Assembly (NCBI GenBank): GCA_018712665.1 | Contig: DVGP01000173.1 | Location: forward strand, 1 to 6,038 | Reading direction: 5' to 3' | DNA from: Candidatus Pelethomonas intestinigallinarum | Lineage (GTDB): Bacteria > Bacillota > Clostridia > Oscillospirales > Oscillospiraceae | DNA length: 6,038 nucleotides | In this document: one piece after another, positions 5,651 through 6,038 of the stretch | Layout of the letters: each line of letters starts with the position of its first letter | Position numbering within the stretch: position 1 is the first letter of the stretch | The notes under the pieces: generated by a model | The model's database searches: none | What the model saw: only the letters and a program-made list of their open reading frames with translations | Told to the model about the DNA's origin: nothing | Made by a program: the position numbers and the translations under genes

Positions 5651-6038
5651 ATGAATTATACAACAAATTATCGTCTCCCCCAGTGGGCGGAGACCGACAG
5701 AATCCAGATGGAGGATTTCAACCAGATGTGTTCCGACATCGACCAGGGGATCAAAACCGCCCAGGATACGGCGGACACGGCGGAGAGCAAGGCCGACGCG
5801 GCCCAGACCACGGCCAACTCGGTGGCCGACGCCTACACGCCGGACAATCAGCCCTATGTCACTGGCAGCTATACCGGAACTGGAGCGGAGCTCACCATCA
5901 CCCTGGGCTTTCGGCCCAAGTTCCTGATCGTCTCGGGGATGCAGTCCACAGCGGCAGGCAATTCCACAGACGAATGGGACAGGTCCTTCGCCCTGTGTGA
6001 CGGCACTATCCTGTCCAAGCGCCTGGCCTTCACTGACA
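5651..6038 (+). CDS. Phage tail-fibre-like / minor structural protein, 3' end outside the window
   Basis: The first 129 codons of an open frame that runs off the window. The N-terminus MNYTTNYRLPQWAETDRI followed by MEDFNQM (20-26) resembles the start of many Clostridia prophage tail or minor structural proteins (N-Y-x-L-x-Q-W...D-R-I...E-D-F-N). Residues about 34-62 form an alanine-, threonine- and aspartate-rich stretch with alanine every three to four positions, as in the trimeric coiled coils of fibre proteins. Residues 70-96 (YVTGSYTGTGAELTITLGF, then RPKFLIVSG) look like the start of a beta-rich domain common in such proteins. There is no signal peptide or membrane segment. The start is set by AAGGAG with 8-nt spacing. 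It follows a 477-nt intergenic region, not a packed phage tail operon, so it may be a stand-alone fibre-like gene or the outer edge of a prophage or tailocin. The family assignment is from memory of related sequences and is moderately sure. Confidence 0.7.
   Translation, partial: MNYTTNYRLPQWAETDRIQMEDFNQMCSDIDQGIKTAQDTADTAESKADAAQTTANSVADAYTPDNQPYVTGSYTGTGAELTITLGFRPKFLIVSGMQSTAAGNSTDEWDRSFALCDGTILSKRLAFTD

Noticed and set aside
5647..6000. 117-codon frame starting with TTG at 5647
   Set aside because: It is out of frame with the ATG at 5651, whose product has recognisable tail-protein features and better ribosome-site spacing.

Overview
The window looks like a chromosomal segment from a GC-rich gut Clostridium relative of the Oscillospiraceae type (Flavonifractor, Lawsonibacter or Dysosmobacter-like). 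The grounds are strong G/C bias at third codon positions, AGGAG-class ribosome binding sites, T-tailed intrinsic terminators, and protein families typical of anaerobic Firmicutes. The genus is an inference, not a measurement.

Positions 1-4265 hold a plus-strand cluster of three tightly packed genes that is probably one operon. They encode a COG2509-type FAD-dependent dehydrogenase (its start is probably just left of the window), a D-2-hydroxyacid dehydrogenase coupled to it by an ATGA overlap, and an M3-family zinc oligoendopeptidase starting 22 nt later. The peptidase would release amino acids from small peptides. The two oxidoreductases would handle redox and 2-oxo/2-hydroxy acids. No shared pathway can be proved from sequence. 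A 12-bp perfect hairpin with T-rich flanks on both sides (4295-4322) ends this operon and also the convergent gene.

Positions 4328-5173 encode, on the minus strand, a one-component AraC-family regulator with an N-terminal cupin sensor. Its upstream region has a good ribosome binding site, a plausible -10 box, and a perfect 8-bp inverted repeat (ACATGGTA/TACCATGT) bracketing the -10, a candidate autoregulatory operator.

Positions 5174-5650 are a 477-nt intergenic region, less GC-rich on its araC side and full of structure. In order it holds the araC promoter region, a 12-bp palindrome, two 18-bp direct repeats 35 bp apart, a string of GC hairpins ending in an intrinsic terminator (5521-5548), then two more hairpins, the second terminator-like (5588-5616). 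No convincing gene lies here. The plus-strand terminator downstream of no recognised plus-strand gene suggests an unannotated small RNA or a long regulated leader.

From 5651 to the window edge there is the start of a plus-strand gene with features of phage tail-fibre or minor structural proteins (129 codons visible, no stop). It has a textbook ribosome binding site and an alanine-rich heptad-like stretch. It may mark the edge of a prophage, a tail-derived element, or a stand-alone fibre-like gene. The leader plus this gene is the least ordinary part of the window.
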